DNA of 64,000 bases. Source: Enchytraeus crypticus. Taxonomy: Eukaryota > Annelida > Clitellata > Enchytraeida > Enchytraeidae. The translations under genes and the position numbers were made by a program. Below are positions 41,049-51,672 of this stretch, one piece after another. The stretch lies in contig CAJHZI010000521.1 of NCBI GenBank assembly GCA_905160935.1, positions 464,501 to 528,500 of the forward strand. The letters are read 5' to 3'. The first letter of the stretch is position 1; each line of letters begins with the position of its first letter. The notes beneath the pieces were generated by a model. That model did not search any database. It worked only from the letters and a program-made list of their open reading frames with translations, and was not told the DNA's origin.

Positions 41049-44000
41049 TTATTCACCTAATCTACAATAACCATACGCAAAAGTATGTATCCCATCATCT
41101 GAAATTTCTCGCTTGTCATCATCAGCGCTAAGAGCAACTTTATTTACTTGTTCACTGTAAACGTCATGCAAGTGAGATCTGATGACATTCATGCTTCCAA
41201 TATAATCTCTTTTCTCAAACAGACAATTTCTATAATCATCATGCGTTATTGTTCTTTCAACAACAGTCTTTTTAATTCCTTTACATTTCTTGTGTTCCTC
41301 ATCTGCCAATTTATACGAGTACAGCTTTGCTGTCAAACCAACAAATTTTTCGATTTCCTTCCCACAAGCTTCGTCGTTAAACATTCCAATGACTTTCTTA
41401 CTAATTCCAGTCTTAATACCTGAAGGTTGAACTCTGGGAAAATCGCTAGTGTCATATCTGAGTTCAACGTCAGTAGATATATCTGCGTAAAAGTCTTCCA
41501 TCTGTATTTCGTACATCAACGAATCCGTGTCTGTAAACAACAGCTTAGCTTTCTCGCTATACATTTTCTTTATGTAATTAGAGTGAAAGTCGTACATCAA
41601 AGTTTTACTTAAATCTAATATTACCCTACCTAGGTAGATTGGCCTACTATACAACAATTTAGTTTTTCTCATGTGAACGCCAACAAGATTTTCGTCAAAT
41701 ACTATCGTTCGATCATAGTATGGCTTTGCAGCTAATTTAACGGCCTTTTCCCTATCATTAACCAATCTGAAATCTATCCTATTTTCAATATTTTTCGTTG
41801 TCTTTCCAAAAACGCTATTGTTCATTAGTTTAAAGAAATCTTTCTCAAAGTCATTGGCAGCCTTAGTGCGTAGCTGTGTATTTAAATCGATGTATGTCTT
41901 AAGCCATAGACTTTCTTCACATTTTATGCCTCTTTGTATTTCAGTAATTTTCAGACCCAAGCTTTCGTACAGTTTCAAATTCTCGTAATGTAATATGTAC
42001 TTTGTTTTATCATTCAAATTCGGTATCAATTTCTTTACGTTATTCACTTTTACAATTTCGGGGGCTAAAGGGTAGTCGCTATGGAGATCGTGCAGCGCTG
42101 CAGGATATTCCAAGTCAACTTCGAGGATGCACTTCGTTTGTTTCCAGTTCTCCAGTTCTTTTTCTGTCATCCATTCGAACCCGTGTGTGGGTAGGGGCTT
42201 ACTCATCGAGTACCTATAAAGGTTATTCGAATCTAGGTATTTGATAAATTTGGAAGGTTCATCAACGTTAAAATTCTCATCCATGTATTTATTATTAGCT
42301 TTCGCGTATCGGTTTGAAATAGTGCTAACACCGCCTCTTATTCCGTGCTTAATCATCAACAGCATGTCGTAATCACTCAACAATTCGAGTTCAACTTTAG
42401 TTAATTTTAACGCAGCATCCCAAGCCAGTCCTGGCGAAGTGTAATACCATGCAGGATCCAAGTTATAGTGGGTCATACTTGCATCTCTAAAATTTTCAAA
42501 GACATCTGCTAGTGAAAGCACATCGGACACATTGTACAAGTCGTGATAGTCTCGAAATGTTTTACAACCAAACTCTCTCCAAACAGTCTGTGCGTGTTTA
42601 TAGTCTTCATCACTGATACTGGTATCGTTAAGTTTTGAGTAGAATGCCTCCTTTGGCGGTAGTTTAGTTTCATCAAGTCTTTCTATTGAACTAACGTAGT
42701 CGTACGGGTAAATTCCTAAATTCAATTGCTTTCCAGAGTACTTGCTTGCAATATTTTTACACTGATCCTTACGTAGGTTCTTTGAAAGAGTATCAAGACT
42801 CGAAGCCATAAATCTAAAGCTATCGATAAATCGCAATTCACGTTTCACTTGGGTTTTCTTACCTTCTTTATTTAAAAACTCGTCGACCAGCACTTCCCTG
42901 GAGAAGCTGATATACTTTTCTTCATTACACGGAATACAATTAATGTTTCCACCTGCCAACTTCTTTACAAATAAATGACTCTCGTATCCTGATAAATTGT
43001 GAAAAGCTAATGGAAAGAATTTTGGAATCATGTACTGTAAATTACAATTATCATGCGCTGCACTTCGTAATATGCCAGAGAGATGACAGTGATCTCTAAC
43101 ACTATCGTTGCCCTCCTCTTTTTCACATATATGACACACTGTTTGCTTCATTGAATTTTTTCGCTGCAGATTCATCGAATATCCTTGGTTTAGGAAATTT
43201 GAACTGATTTTATATTTCTTTAATATTTTTTTCTAACTCGTCAAGGAATATTTGAGCAACATCATCATCCTCATTCTTTGAAGTAAAAGTGACTGGAGCT
43301 TGCGAGTAAATGCTATCATCAAAACACTTGATGTAATAGCAGAATGAACTAGGCGTATGCTTCTGGTATCGGTTAGTGTATGTGTCAATAGGTTTTATGA
43401 ATGACTCAAAATCTGCATACACGATGAATGGCACTCTCGTCGATTTCTAATAGTGTCCGAATTTCATAAACGTTCCAGGTTTAGGAAACAATATTTTTGA
43501 GCGTCATGCTGTGAGCAGTATTCCTTGTGATTATTAAGAGCATCTTTACTTGTAGAACCATTTAAGCATCTCCGACAGTAATGCATAGCATGGTGATTTC
43601 CCTTTAATGACATCAATCTATTAAAGTTCTTAATCCAAGAGTAATGCTTAATCTCATCTTCTGAAATTAGTGACAAATCTACTGCGTTTTGACTATTATA
43701 TGTTGAAATTCTTAATGGTATTATTTCTTCTCCCCACGCCCATAGCTTTTCATATCCAAACACATGAATAGAAATATTATTTTTTTTCAAATTTATCTAT
43801 ATCTTTCCACCCTGCAGGAAACTCAACCCCATTCCAGTTAAATTCTTCAGCCTTTTTCTTTAATTCTTTATCAATGCGCTCTGGATGTATTTCTATATTA
43901 TTTAAGGCTCTAGCTATACACCACCTGAAACACTGATTGTCTTCATTCTTCATATTTATTATGGCCTTTTTAGCAGCCAATTTTTCAGGAAGTTGAATAT

Positions 44001-44541
44001 CGGAGCTACCCCTGAGTGGCTTCTATTCTACGGTATTGATTTCTAATTTCAACACCCTGCGAAATCTCCAATTACTACCCCGCATCTGAAAATTAGCCAT
44101 TGACTCTAGCATTTTGTCTTTGGCCTTTCCAAACACCTCTGCTGTATTTGTGGAAGGTAGAATTATTTAATTTTTAGAGAGAAAAGGAGCGTAATATGAT
44201 ATTATTTCCCCCGACTTTAAATCAACCTTCTCCATTGTACATGTAAGTGTTAGATTAACTTTTGTCTGAGGATTTTTATTTACTACATCTAGCACTTGTG
44301 GTTGAATACTGCTCAGAAATGACACTGCATCAACTCCATCTATGCCGTCAATGACATATTTCTTTGTGAATCCTTTTAATGCTGATGTCGTTTCTATGAC
44401 GTCATAATTGTTTGTCTTAGTCTGGGTGAATATGTTCACAACTTTAGACTTTAGCGCTTTAAAAGATTCGCTTATCGGCTTTTTAATTTTTCCTGGTACA
44501 TAGCTTACCAGCCAAACCCAATAGGACTCGATAGTTGACAT
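41049..44541 (-). pseudogene. Polinton protein-primed DNA polymerase B, several frameshifts
   Basis: Reading leftward: 44541-44167 (124 codons, start overlaps the previous stop as TAATG), then a short disturbed part (SNWRFRRVLKLEINTVE), 43980-43777, 43790-43464, 43434-43210 and finally one 708-codon stretch 43175-41049. The exonuclease region carries FIVYADFESF; a zinc-finger-like CHICEKEEGN...DHCHLSG follows. Polymerase motif A is KYLDSNNLYRYSMSKPLP, motif B FFKLMNNSVFGKTTKN and motif C LLFTDTDSLMYE. Motifs A-C are intact within the long piece while the N-terminal half is broken at least four times. Known role: protein-primed replication of the linear element. Confidence 0.92.
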
Positions 44542-44726
44542 TACTCCAGTCTTAATTGGTGCAAGGAGGTATCAGGTACAGGAGAATTGAGCAAATCAAC
44601 AACTCCACCGGTTTGTGATGTTCTAGCCAACGCGTCAATGAGCTCCGCCTTTCTAAGAGAATAGTATTTTTTAATACCTCTTTGTTTCGCGATAAGTCGC
44701 AGTTGTTTCACCGGTTGAGTTTCCAT
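44541..44726 (-). CDS. Small SAP-like ORF at Polinton right end
   Basis: 61 codons from an ATG in TATAAAATGGAAACTC. METQPVKQLRLIAKQRGIKK...LRKAELIDAL resembles a SAP/Rho-N helix-extended-loop-helix DNA-binding motif. Its N-terminus and ~40 bp of upstream sequence are shared with the ORF at 30844-31251. The stop overlaps the polymerase ATG (TAATG), so it may be translationally coupled or may be the ancestral N-terminus of the polymerase. Confidence 0.55.
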   Translation of the reverse strand: METQPVKQLRLIAKQRGIKKYYSLRKAELIDALARTSQTGGVVDLLNSPVPDTSLHQLRLE

Positions 44727-44814
44727 TTTATAATGTAGAAAAATACATTAAACCAAAGTTCAATTATTTTTCACAACTCGGCTTGGCTTTTTTTTACTAA
44801 TCGTAGTTGTGCTG

Positions 44815-44924
44815 ATTATGCCTAATCAAGGCAGAAAAGGCTATTTGTCTTTAAATAAACATGGTGATGTATAAATTGCCTTAAAACTGCGATTTTGTGT
44901 GAACCCCCCTAAATTCCTACTACT
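44815..44924. repeat. Polinton right terminal inverted repeat
   Basis: Inverted copy of 30492-30600, including TCAAGGCAGAAAAGGCTA and TTTAAATAAACATGGTGATG; ends CCTACTACT before CCCAAT. Confidence 0.93.
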
Positions 44925-45282
44925 CCCAATAACATTGCCAGTGATTTCAATCGTACTTTTAACTAAATGCTTAAATCTTGTATTATTTTATTATTAGTAC
45001 CATTAATTGCAATGATAAAAACTGAAAGTTTTCCATACTGCTTTATTTCTGTCTATTTTCTGTGAATAATTATGACAATAAATGTCACGGGTCAGGGGTG
45101 ACCCTGGGGTTTCGTATTCACGTCAGTCAAAATACCTCTGCATCCGAGGGTTAAATAGAAGTTACCTAAATCTTTACCTTCTGAGCCTGTGACATGTGTG
45201 TATTTTGTTATTAAGAACCAGCGATATAAACTCATTGCCACTTGATGCTAGTTGAAAAATGAGAGTGATTCGTGTGGTGTAG
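44925..45282. other. Intron 4 distal part
   Basis: Begins with the right Polinton target duplication CCCAAT. No other feature. Ends in the acceptor GTGGTGTAG at 45274-45282. Confidence 0.5.
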
Positions 45283-45420
45283 GTGGTATGAAGAGAAAGT
45301 TATCAATAGCGATAGCTTTTACTGGTGGATCAAAGACAGTTATTCTTGATGAGCCTACTGCTGGTGTCGATCCTTATGCTAGGCGCTCCATTTGGGATCT
45401 TCTGTTAAAGTATAAGAAAG
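45283..45420 (+). CDS. ABCA-family transporter, exon 5: signature and Walker B
   Basis: 138 bases. GT completes the split glycine; [20 protein letters not shown] follows, then [23 protein letters not shown](M)xRKLSxAxAFxGGS is the ABC signature region of NBD1, and [13 protein letters not shown] is Walker B plus the D-loop, with the catalytic Glu present. The signature glycine codon is split between exons 4 and 5 across an intron of about 17.4 kb holding the Polinton. It ends KKG(split), donor AAAG|GTTTGC. No stops. Confidence 0.96.
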
Positions 45421-46212
45421 GTTTGCATATTATAAACTGTGATATTTAAGAATTTGAATCTTTTTACATTTGCTATAATACTTCAATCAAATATTTCAAA
45501 GCAAGAAATAATAATGAATATGATGAATGAATGAATATAAATGAGTATGATAGCTTTGATTAAATTAGCACTGACGTTTCTAACTTTTAACATTATTTTT
45601 ATGCAGGATAGTGAAAAAAGTGAAGACCGATACTGGAGATGATTCATGAGTTGATAACGCATTCATATATGGATACTGGACACTTAAAGAAAAGCAATGG
45701 ATAGAAAATTACAAATATTTCATTGAGTTAAATGTGCTTAAGTCAGATACTTACTTGAGTGCCTGGATTTATTACCTTTACTATATTTCTCCAAAATCCT
45801 GTCTTCATTTTGTTTCACTGAATCTAACTTCTAAAGTTAATTTAGACTTCATTCTTCATTTTCTTTTAATTGGCACTGCGATGTTGAATAAATCCTGGCC
45901 CTATTTCTTCTTCTAGCATGTCCACTTGCTGTCTCAATGTTCGGTCTGCCACTACAATTACAAAGAAACTACCTGATTGAATTCCATAGTTCATTCTCGA
46001 TGAGTATATTGAACTTCGGTAAACTTTGGTTTTTGACTGATTTCTGGCTATTCTATTGAGCATATTGGGCGTTCTTCTAGTCGTGGTGGTGGCATTACTG
46101 CAACTTTTAAATCCACTTATTTGACTTCCCTTATCAAAAGCATATCCTTTACATTTTGGATCATATGTTGCTTAATATTACTTATGCTTCAAAATCTTTT
46201 CTCTTTTTGGCT
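45421..46212. other. Intron 5 proximal part
   Basis: AT-rich, ATGAATGA-rich near 45515. No recognisable element. Confidence 0.4.
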
Positions 46213-47325
46213 ATGTGTAATAATAATAATAATAAAGGTTTAACGTCCGTTTCCTCATCCAGGGATGATGTCAGGGACGTCCCCAACAGCACACATCACT
46301 ACAGATTAATTCACCCCGACCAATCTGTGAAAGAAATGTGCTGAGGAGAAGTAAGGTCCTAAACGAAAGCCAGTCCGGTGATCAAAAAATGGTCAGGGTA
46401 GATTGATTATGTCTATGGTGGGAAAAGGTAAGTTTTAAGCTTTCTAGAAACTAGAGAATGTTGAAAGAGAAGAACAAGAGCGAAGATTAGCAGGTAAAGA
46501 GTTCCAGATTGTGGGTGCTGCGTAAGAAAATGAACGTCTGCCCAATGACGTGAGAATATTTGGAACTGAGAGAAGATTGGCATCGGTGGAGCGAAGTGCA
46601 CGTGAGGGATGGTAGGGAAGAAGAATTTCAGATAAGTAAGAAGGCTTGCCAAATCGCAGAGTTTTGAAAGTTAATAGAGCTATTTTATATTTTATGCGTT
46701 GATTAACAGGGAGCCAGTGAAGACTGCGAAGTAGAGAAAGAGAGCGAAATTGAAGTCGAGAGGACTTGCAAACAAAACATGCAATAGAATTTTGGGCGTG
46801 CTGCAAACGATTGAGAGAAGAAGTAGGCACCCCATGTAATAATGAATTGCAGTAGTCGAGCTTTGAATGAACTATAGAATTAGCAAGGATAGTGGCTGAA
46901 TTTCTAGTAAGGGATGGACGTATTTGCCTAATCTGACGAATCTGAAACAAAGAAGCGCGGCAAACAGAAGAGATATGGGATTTAAAGTCAAGGTTTTCAT
47001 CAAATATTACTCCAAGGTTTTTGGCGGATCGAGAAGGTGAAAGAGCAAGGTTCTGAAAATTAACAGAGTTATTGGTAATTTTACTTCTTTGCAAAGGAGT
47101 GCCAATTAAAAGGTATTCAGTTTTGGAAGGATTAACAGCAAGACGGTTAGCACAAAACCAGGAATAAACCTTGTCTAGAATGGATGAGAGATGAGCCAGT
47201 TTCTGATCGGAATTATGATTAGAAAAGGAAATATATAGTTGTGTGTCGTCTGCGTAGAAATGAAAATTTATGGAGGACTGAGCAAGCAGGTAGCTAAGAG
47301 GAGTGATATATAAAGAGAAGAGCCT
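46213..47325 (-). mobile_element. L2/CR1-like LINE, 3' half with long open frame
   Basis: Reading leftward from about 47320: NFHFYADDTQLYISF (catalytic YADD), WFCANRLAVNPSKTEYLLIG, NLGVIFDENLDFKSHISSVC, SKLDYCNSLLHGVPTSSLNR, LRSLHWLPVNQRIKYKIALL, SYAAPTIWNSLPANLRSC. The frame is open from about 47320 to 46444, so this 5'-truncated copy is fairly young. A 3' tail with GACGTCCCTGACATCATCCC ends in (ATT)n at 46219-46240. Same family as 29140-30213. Confidence 0.88.
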
Positions 47326-47440
47326 CCATCCTTGTCCAAGCCTGTCTTCCTTTCTGACTTTCTCGTCACTTTTCAGAATAATGCTTCATTACCGTCTGAT
47401 CTGATCATTATGAGTGATTTTAATATCTCTCTTGATGCAC
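47326..47440 (+). mobile_element. L2-like LINE endonuclease fragment
   Basis: The plus strand encodes PVFLSDFLVTFQNNASLPSD, then LIIMSDFNISLDA, similar to the SDFNIHVD motif of L2/CR1 endonucleases. Oriented opposite to the adjacent 3' half, so the element seems to have been inverted during insertion (twin-priming-like) or two copies meet. Confidence 0.55.
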
Positions 47441-47525
47441 TGCCTACTGGCAGGTCCATGGCATATACATGTAACGCCGCCTCTCTTCACTGTCTTCCGC
47501 TTTCCCTAGATAAGATACACACTAT
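47441..47525 (-). mobile_element. RTE-type LINE 3' terminus
   Basis: GCACTGCCTACTGGCAGGTC, CATGGCATATAC and TCTTCACTGTCTTCCGC match the inverted 3' end of the RTE family. Confidence 0.75.
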
Positions 47526-48099
47526 ATGGATGCATATAGATACACACTACTTGGATACACACTACATGGGTACACTCTACATGGATACGCGCGAGATATA
47601 TTAATTAGTCGCTTAATACATTTCATGAATCTTTGTATGAAATCGCTTCGCTGCGAGGATTGTTAATCTCCGTTTCTCATTATCAATACAGCTAACGAGT
47701 TGACTGACTACTGTCTCCACAGACTCCCAGTCGCGACAGTAGTCGTAGCACACATAACTTGGGTGGCGAGTAGCGTCAATTACATCTAGTCATTACTACG
47801 ATCACACAAATCACTCCGTGTATAGGAGGCGACTAACTCAGATACCTCCCTCATCGTACTTGCACTTGATTTAAACTTAGCTAATCAGACTTTAAGAAAG
47901 TATGACGCTAATCAGACTAAGAATGTATGACTAACTCAGATACCACTCTGTAGCGGCTAGCTGAAGGTTTATTATTTTAATCCGTCTTACGACATACAAT
48001 AAGATTACTCTGGCGATAGCCATCGAAACCTTTGGGTTGCGAACTTGCGCAAAAGGCGACTAATGCAGATAGTCGCAGATAGTCTTTGTCTGAAGCCAG
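47526..48099. other. Intron 5, unassigned
   Basis: Contains a TACATGGATACAC/ACTACATGG run at 47520-47590 and two copies of CTAATCAGACT(TTA)AGAA(A/T)GTATGAC near 47880-47930. No coding homology; less AT-rich than surroundings. Confidence 0.35.
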
Positions 48100-48235
48100 T
48101 GGCGATTTCAGTGAAATATTCGACCGCGGATCAGTATGTGCGGGGTTCAAATCCTGGGCTCGCCCGTCACTGACATCGCTTTCGAATGAGGAAACTTAAT
48201 TTAACATTAGCTCTTTTTAGCTTTAGATAGTCCGA
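48100..48235 (+). repeat. tRNA-derived SINE (family 3), plus strand
   Basis: CAGTGGCGATTTCAGTGAAA (box-A-like), TTCGACCGCGGATCAGTATG, box B GGGGTTCAAATCCTGGGC, GCCCGTCACTGACATCGCTT and a tail TAACATTAGCTCTTTTTAGC. The best copy of this family in the window. Confidence 0.75.
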
Positions 48236-48479
48236 ACGCATCTCTAAGGAATTCTATAAAGCGTTTCCACTCAATCGTAGTATATAGGTTCCGCGTCCTC
48301 TCGCATAGCTCGCCCGATTTAGACCCAATAAGTCGCACCACGCCCGATCTAGTCGTCCTGTCGTAGTTCCCCATTTACAGAATAATCATGACCAACATAG
48401 ATACTGAGAGAAAGCAGAGAGAGGTAAGGCTAAGGCCTATAGACAAGCAGGAGCGGCAGAAAAACAAAAGGCACCCTTT
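48236..48479. other. Intron 5, unassigned
   Basis: No recognisable feature. Confidence 0.3.
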
Positions 48480-48832
48480 GTCTTTACACATTCTTCTCTG
48501 TCTTCCGCTTTCCTCTTCATGTCCGCTTATGATTGGATGTTTAGATCGTCTAACATTCCTAATCTCATCCTTTCTCTATTTTCGATTCTGCTTTCTATGA
48601 CCTCTTTTTGTAAAAACTTTCTTCCCTCTTCCCATAGAATGTGCCCTATCCAACTCTTCTTTATTTATTAATGCACTTTTCAACTGTCTGTCTGTATCAA
48701 CTCTCTTCAGAATTTCCTCATTTATAACATTTTGAGTCCAGCTAATCCTTTCCATTCTTCTCCATATCCACATTTCCGATGCCTCTAGTTTCCTGATATC
48801 TTTCTTCCTTAAGGTCCATGTTTTGCATCAAT
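48480..48832 (-). mobile_element. RTE-type LINE C-terminal fragment
   Basis: Minus strand encodes MWIWRRMERISWTQNVINEE, a VDTDRQLKSALINKEELDRA block and the RGHRKQNRK region, decayed equivalents of the 23.4 kb copy. Frameshifts present. Confidence 0.8.
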
Positions 48833-49293
48833 ATTAGCGTGATACATATCAAGATTTTCACTACCTTTTCAATATAAAGATTTTAATATAAAAATACGGA
48901 AATGAATATGTGAGAACGAATTTGAGTATTGAGGAGGTTAGGGATAAGTTGGCTCAGTCGAGATTGAGATGGTATGTATTAACCTGTCCTCGATTGTCCA
49001 TATAGTGAAAACGGCAAATGGAGATGTAGTGAAGAGAGTTTGAGGGAATGAGGTTAATTTAGAGAGAGTGGACCACAACTGACGTGGGGTGCGGTTTGAG
49101 ATTTGAAAAATAATCGATCGACTGATGATACGGTATGGAACAGAGAAGAGGGATAAGTTATATTCGTATACCGACTGCTAATATGGGAATCAAAGCAAGA
49201 TGTTGATGTTTGAGTTATCCGCTTGAGTTGTACTTTTCCCTCATTCTGTGTAAATCAGCGTAATGTGAACTAAATGTTTATTTTTATTTGTAG
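48833..49293. other. Intron 5 distal part
   Basis: 48900-49180 (AGAACGAATTTGAGTATTGAGGAGGTTAGGGATAAGTTGGC...) resembles decayed post-RT LINE sequence on the plus strand, too degenerate to assign. Ends with the acceptor TTTGTAG. Confidence 0.35.
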
Positions 49294-49475
49294 GGAGAAC
49301 AATAATATTATCAACTCATTTTATGGATGAAGCAGATATGCTAGGAGATAGAATAGCAATAATTGCGCAAGGCCGACTCATGTGCTGTGGGTCTTCCTTT
49401 TTTCTGAAGAGCCGATATGGAAGTGGATACTATCTGACAATAACAGCTGATAAATCACCAATATGCTCTGAAGAG
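49294..49475 (+). CDS. ABCA-family transporter, exon 6: H-loop and end of NBD1
   Basis: 182 bases; GG completes the glycine of KKG, then [20 protein letters not shown]. LSTHxMDEAD carries the H-loop histidine, and [20 protein letters not shown] with YGSGYYLTI is the standard ABCA continuation. It ends in phase 0 after CSEE with donor GTTTGT. This closes the ATPase core of NBD1; the following exons encode the regulatory part. No stops. Confidence 0.96.
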
Positions 49476-50455
49476 GTTTGTGCTTCTTCAACTTTTATAT
49501 CAGATATTGTATAATTCTAGTCAATGTTTGCGTAATTAAACGGAGATGTAATAATGGATGGATGATGTCAAGACCAGATTTCACAATTTTATCTAGGTAA
49601 AATGAGATCCTGAGATTAAATGTTTCAAGGCTTAAATTCCTATAATTAATTTGGCTTTAATATTTATACTAGAATCGTTACCTGTCCTCGATTTTTGACT
49701 GAATTTAGCTAACCTTCTAATCTACTAATGAATGCAACAACTATATTAAACTAAAATTAATTTAATATTTAAAGAAAATAAATATTATACGGTTATGCAA
49801 TTGAACGAAAATTAAAACGATTTCAAATAGCACGTGTAAGCGAAATTCATGAAACTTACAATTATACTTTTCTAACGCAAACTTCCCTTTAAATAAATAA
49901 AAAGAAAGCACTTGACGTAAAAACACAGTTACTGTCGATTCACAAATTGCTACTACGCGCTCTAGCACTAATTCCTACTCTATAGTTTTCTTTCCTCGCG
50001 ACTGCTCGTCTACTTGGGTTCCTTCTAATAAAATCCCTTGGTCAGAATATATCTATGTATGGAACACTCTGCCCAGTTTGATCATCTACAGATCACTCTC
50101 TTGACATCGACTATTCGATGGACTACACTCAGTTCTACTGAACGAACTCTTCGAATTACTATTGATTTCGGCGACTACTGAGATTCTTCAAATCTACTTG
50201 TCAGGGTTCGTGCTTCAATTTATATAAGTTTCTTTGTGTTTTCAATATGCTATATTGAAATACCACATTGTTGTTTTTGTTGAGCGTAGTGACGAAGAAG
50301 ACGAGGGAGGTTGTTGTGAGCGATTTTAAGGGGACTTGGTTTTTTGATGTCGTGCAGAAGAGTTCGATTTAGTTTTGAAGTGGTTTTCCAAGTCAATTGT
50401 TGAGTTCTAGAAGATAGTACCAGGATACTAGTCGTATATATTGTAGTTTATATTA
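49476..50455. other. Intron 6 proximal part
   Basis: AT-rich to 49970; 49980-50250 is less AT-rich with no recognisable gene. No complete element identified. Confidence 0.35.
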
Positions 50456-50483
50456 CCAGGATACTATTGGGATAGTATCCTGG
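50456..50483. repeat. Perfect 12-bp inverted repeat
   Basis: CCAGGATACTAT (50456-50467) and ATAGTATCCTGG (50472-50483) around a TGGG loop. A partial extra copy of ACCAGGATACTA is at about 50418. It abuts the LINE fragment below. Confidence 0.9.
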
Positions 50484-50496
50484 GATATATTGGGAT

Positions 50497-51016
50497 GTAT
50501 CTACTATCTGGCATTGCACCACCAACCATCAGACGTCAAGTGGCCAGTCAAGCAGAACGCAGCAGACAAGAATATGACCAGCGACATCCACTACACGGGC
50601 AAAGACCTCAGAGACCACGACTAAAATCCAGACGCTCTTTCCTCAACTCAGTGTCACCACTAACTCAATCAGTTAAATACACCCGTCTCCAACTCTGGAA
50701 AGAACATCTTGAAACGATTCCAGAAGAACGTAAATGCGTTGAAATATCGGAAAATCTCCCATGTGGATCTGATGAGAATCGGCGTACATGGGTGTGTCTA
50801 AACAGGTTTCGCACAGGTGTTGGTAGAACGAAGGTCTCACTGAGCCGCTGGGGTTTTTATACCGGATCAACACTGTGCGAATGTGGTATCGACGAGGAGG
50901 ACATTGCGCATATGATGCAGTGCAGCTTAATTGGTGGAACAATTACGAGACTAGATTTAATGGTATTTAATAACCCGGCGAAAGAATGCGTTAAAAAGTG
51001 GCTTAAAGCTGTGTAG
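50497..51016 (+). pseudogene. LINE ORF2 C-terminus with zinc-knuckle region
   Basis: About 173 codons open to the stop at 51014. SGIAPPTIRRQVASQAER, VCLNRFRTGVGRTKVSLSRW, then GFYTGSTLCECGIDEEDIAH MMQCSLI in order. The NRFRTGxGR...WGF...CxCGxxxEDIxHMMxxC block is the CCHC-like end of I/R1/Jockey-superfamily ORF2 proteins. The RT and endonuclease are absent because of 5' truncation, so the product would not be functional. It shows no frameshift. Confidence 0.82.
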
Positions 51017-51037
51017 GGACACGATAAGAAGAAGAAG
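50497..51037 (+). mobile_element. 5'-truncated LINE with perfect 8-bp target duplication
   Basis: The insert is flanked by ATTGGGAT at 50489-50496 and 51038-51045. It contains the C-terminal end of a non-LTR retrotransposon ORF2 and ends in GATAAGAAGAAGAAG, a GAA-rich tail. The intact duplication marks a recent, classic 5'-truncated retrotransposition. Confidence 0.88.
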
Positions 51038-51045
51038 ATTGGGAT

Positions 51046-51606
51046 AGTTATAGCCGTGTGGCAGTGAGTTTTAAGGTCTAGGAGCCTACAGTATTATAGA
51101 AGGTTTTATATTAGTAGTTAGTTTAGGATTAGCACGCTAGTTTTAGTTCTAATTTCACTATAGCACCAGGCTGCATAGTTTAGTTCTAATCTAGTCGTCT
51201 AGTTCATAAATTAGTTATAGTGTTTGTTTTAAGTGTGGTTCATTTAAGTTATAGTTAGCTAGGTTGTATTGAATAAAGGGTTATGTGTTGGTGATCTAAA
51301 TATATTAATTTCTATTGTCGTGGTTAAAGTAATTTATTGAGTTCTGATCGATGTTAGTTCTCGTTTAATTGTGCCCTAATTCATGTATTATTGTTCTTAT
51401 TTTATTGTATTAAATTCTTCTTACTTATTTAATTTCTAACCACTGATTTTGTCATGTTTTTGTAATTAGTATAGATTAGACTGAAGTTATCGAGGCCTGA
51501 ACAAGGTTTAACGTTCGTGTCTGATATTTTCTGACACGGGCTTAGATTTTGTTCTGATACTACTAAATCTCTTTTCAACGTGGCACGTTTTAAGTCCTTG
51601 TTGTCA
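51046..51606. other. Intron 6, unassigned
   Basis: T-rich sequence, repetitive TAGTTCTAATTT motifs. No coding homology. Confidence 0.35.
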
Positions 51607-51672
51607 CTCTTCCTTCTCGACCTGCCCCTGCCTCTTTTCCTTCCATTCTACCTTCTATGACCTCTGTAAATA

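Larger units (their letters stand above)
30492..44924 (+). mobile_element. Polinton (Maverick), 14.4 kb, degenerate but structurally complete
   Basis: Ends AGTAGTAGGAATTTTGGGGG (30492) and the inverted CCCCTAAATTCCTACTACT (ending 44924), i.e. the 5'-AG...CT-3' termini of Polintons. TIRs span about 110 bp (30492-30600 and 44815-44924). Flanking 6-bp duplications are CCCAAC and CCCAAT. Genes in order: NUMOD-like ORF (-), unknown, membrane protein (+), tail-fibre-like (-), virion membrane-active protein-like (+), cysteine protease (+), packaging ATPase (+), late protein (+), penton (+), small ORF (+), major capsid (+), PLA2-like (+), integrase (+), OB-like (+), polymerase B (-), SAP-like (-). 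Inserted in ABCA intron 4. Known: Polintons are self-synthesising, virus-related elements. Confidence 0.96.

Noticed and set aside
42002..42244. Plus-strand open frame inside the polymerase region
   Set aside because: Antisense shadow of the minus-strand DNA polymerase, whose motifs are unmistakable.
30492..44924. A free or integrated exogenous virus rather than a transposon
   Set aside because: TIRs with AG/CT ends, 6-bp target duplication, integrase and gene order are those of Polintons; the broken genes show an old genomic insertion. Virion formation by related elements is possible but not shown here.
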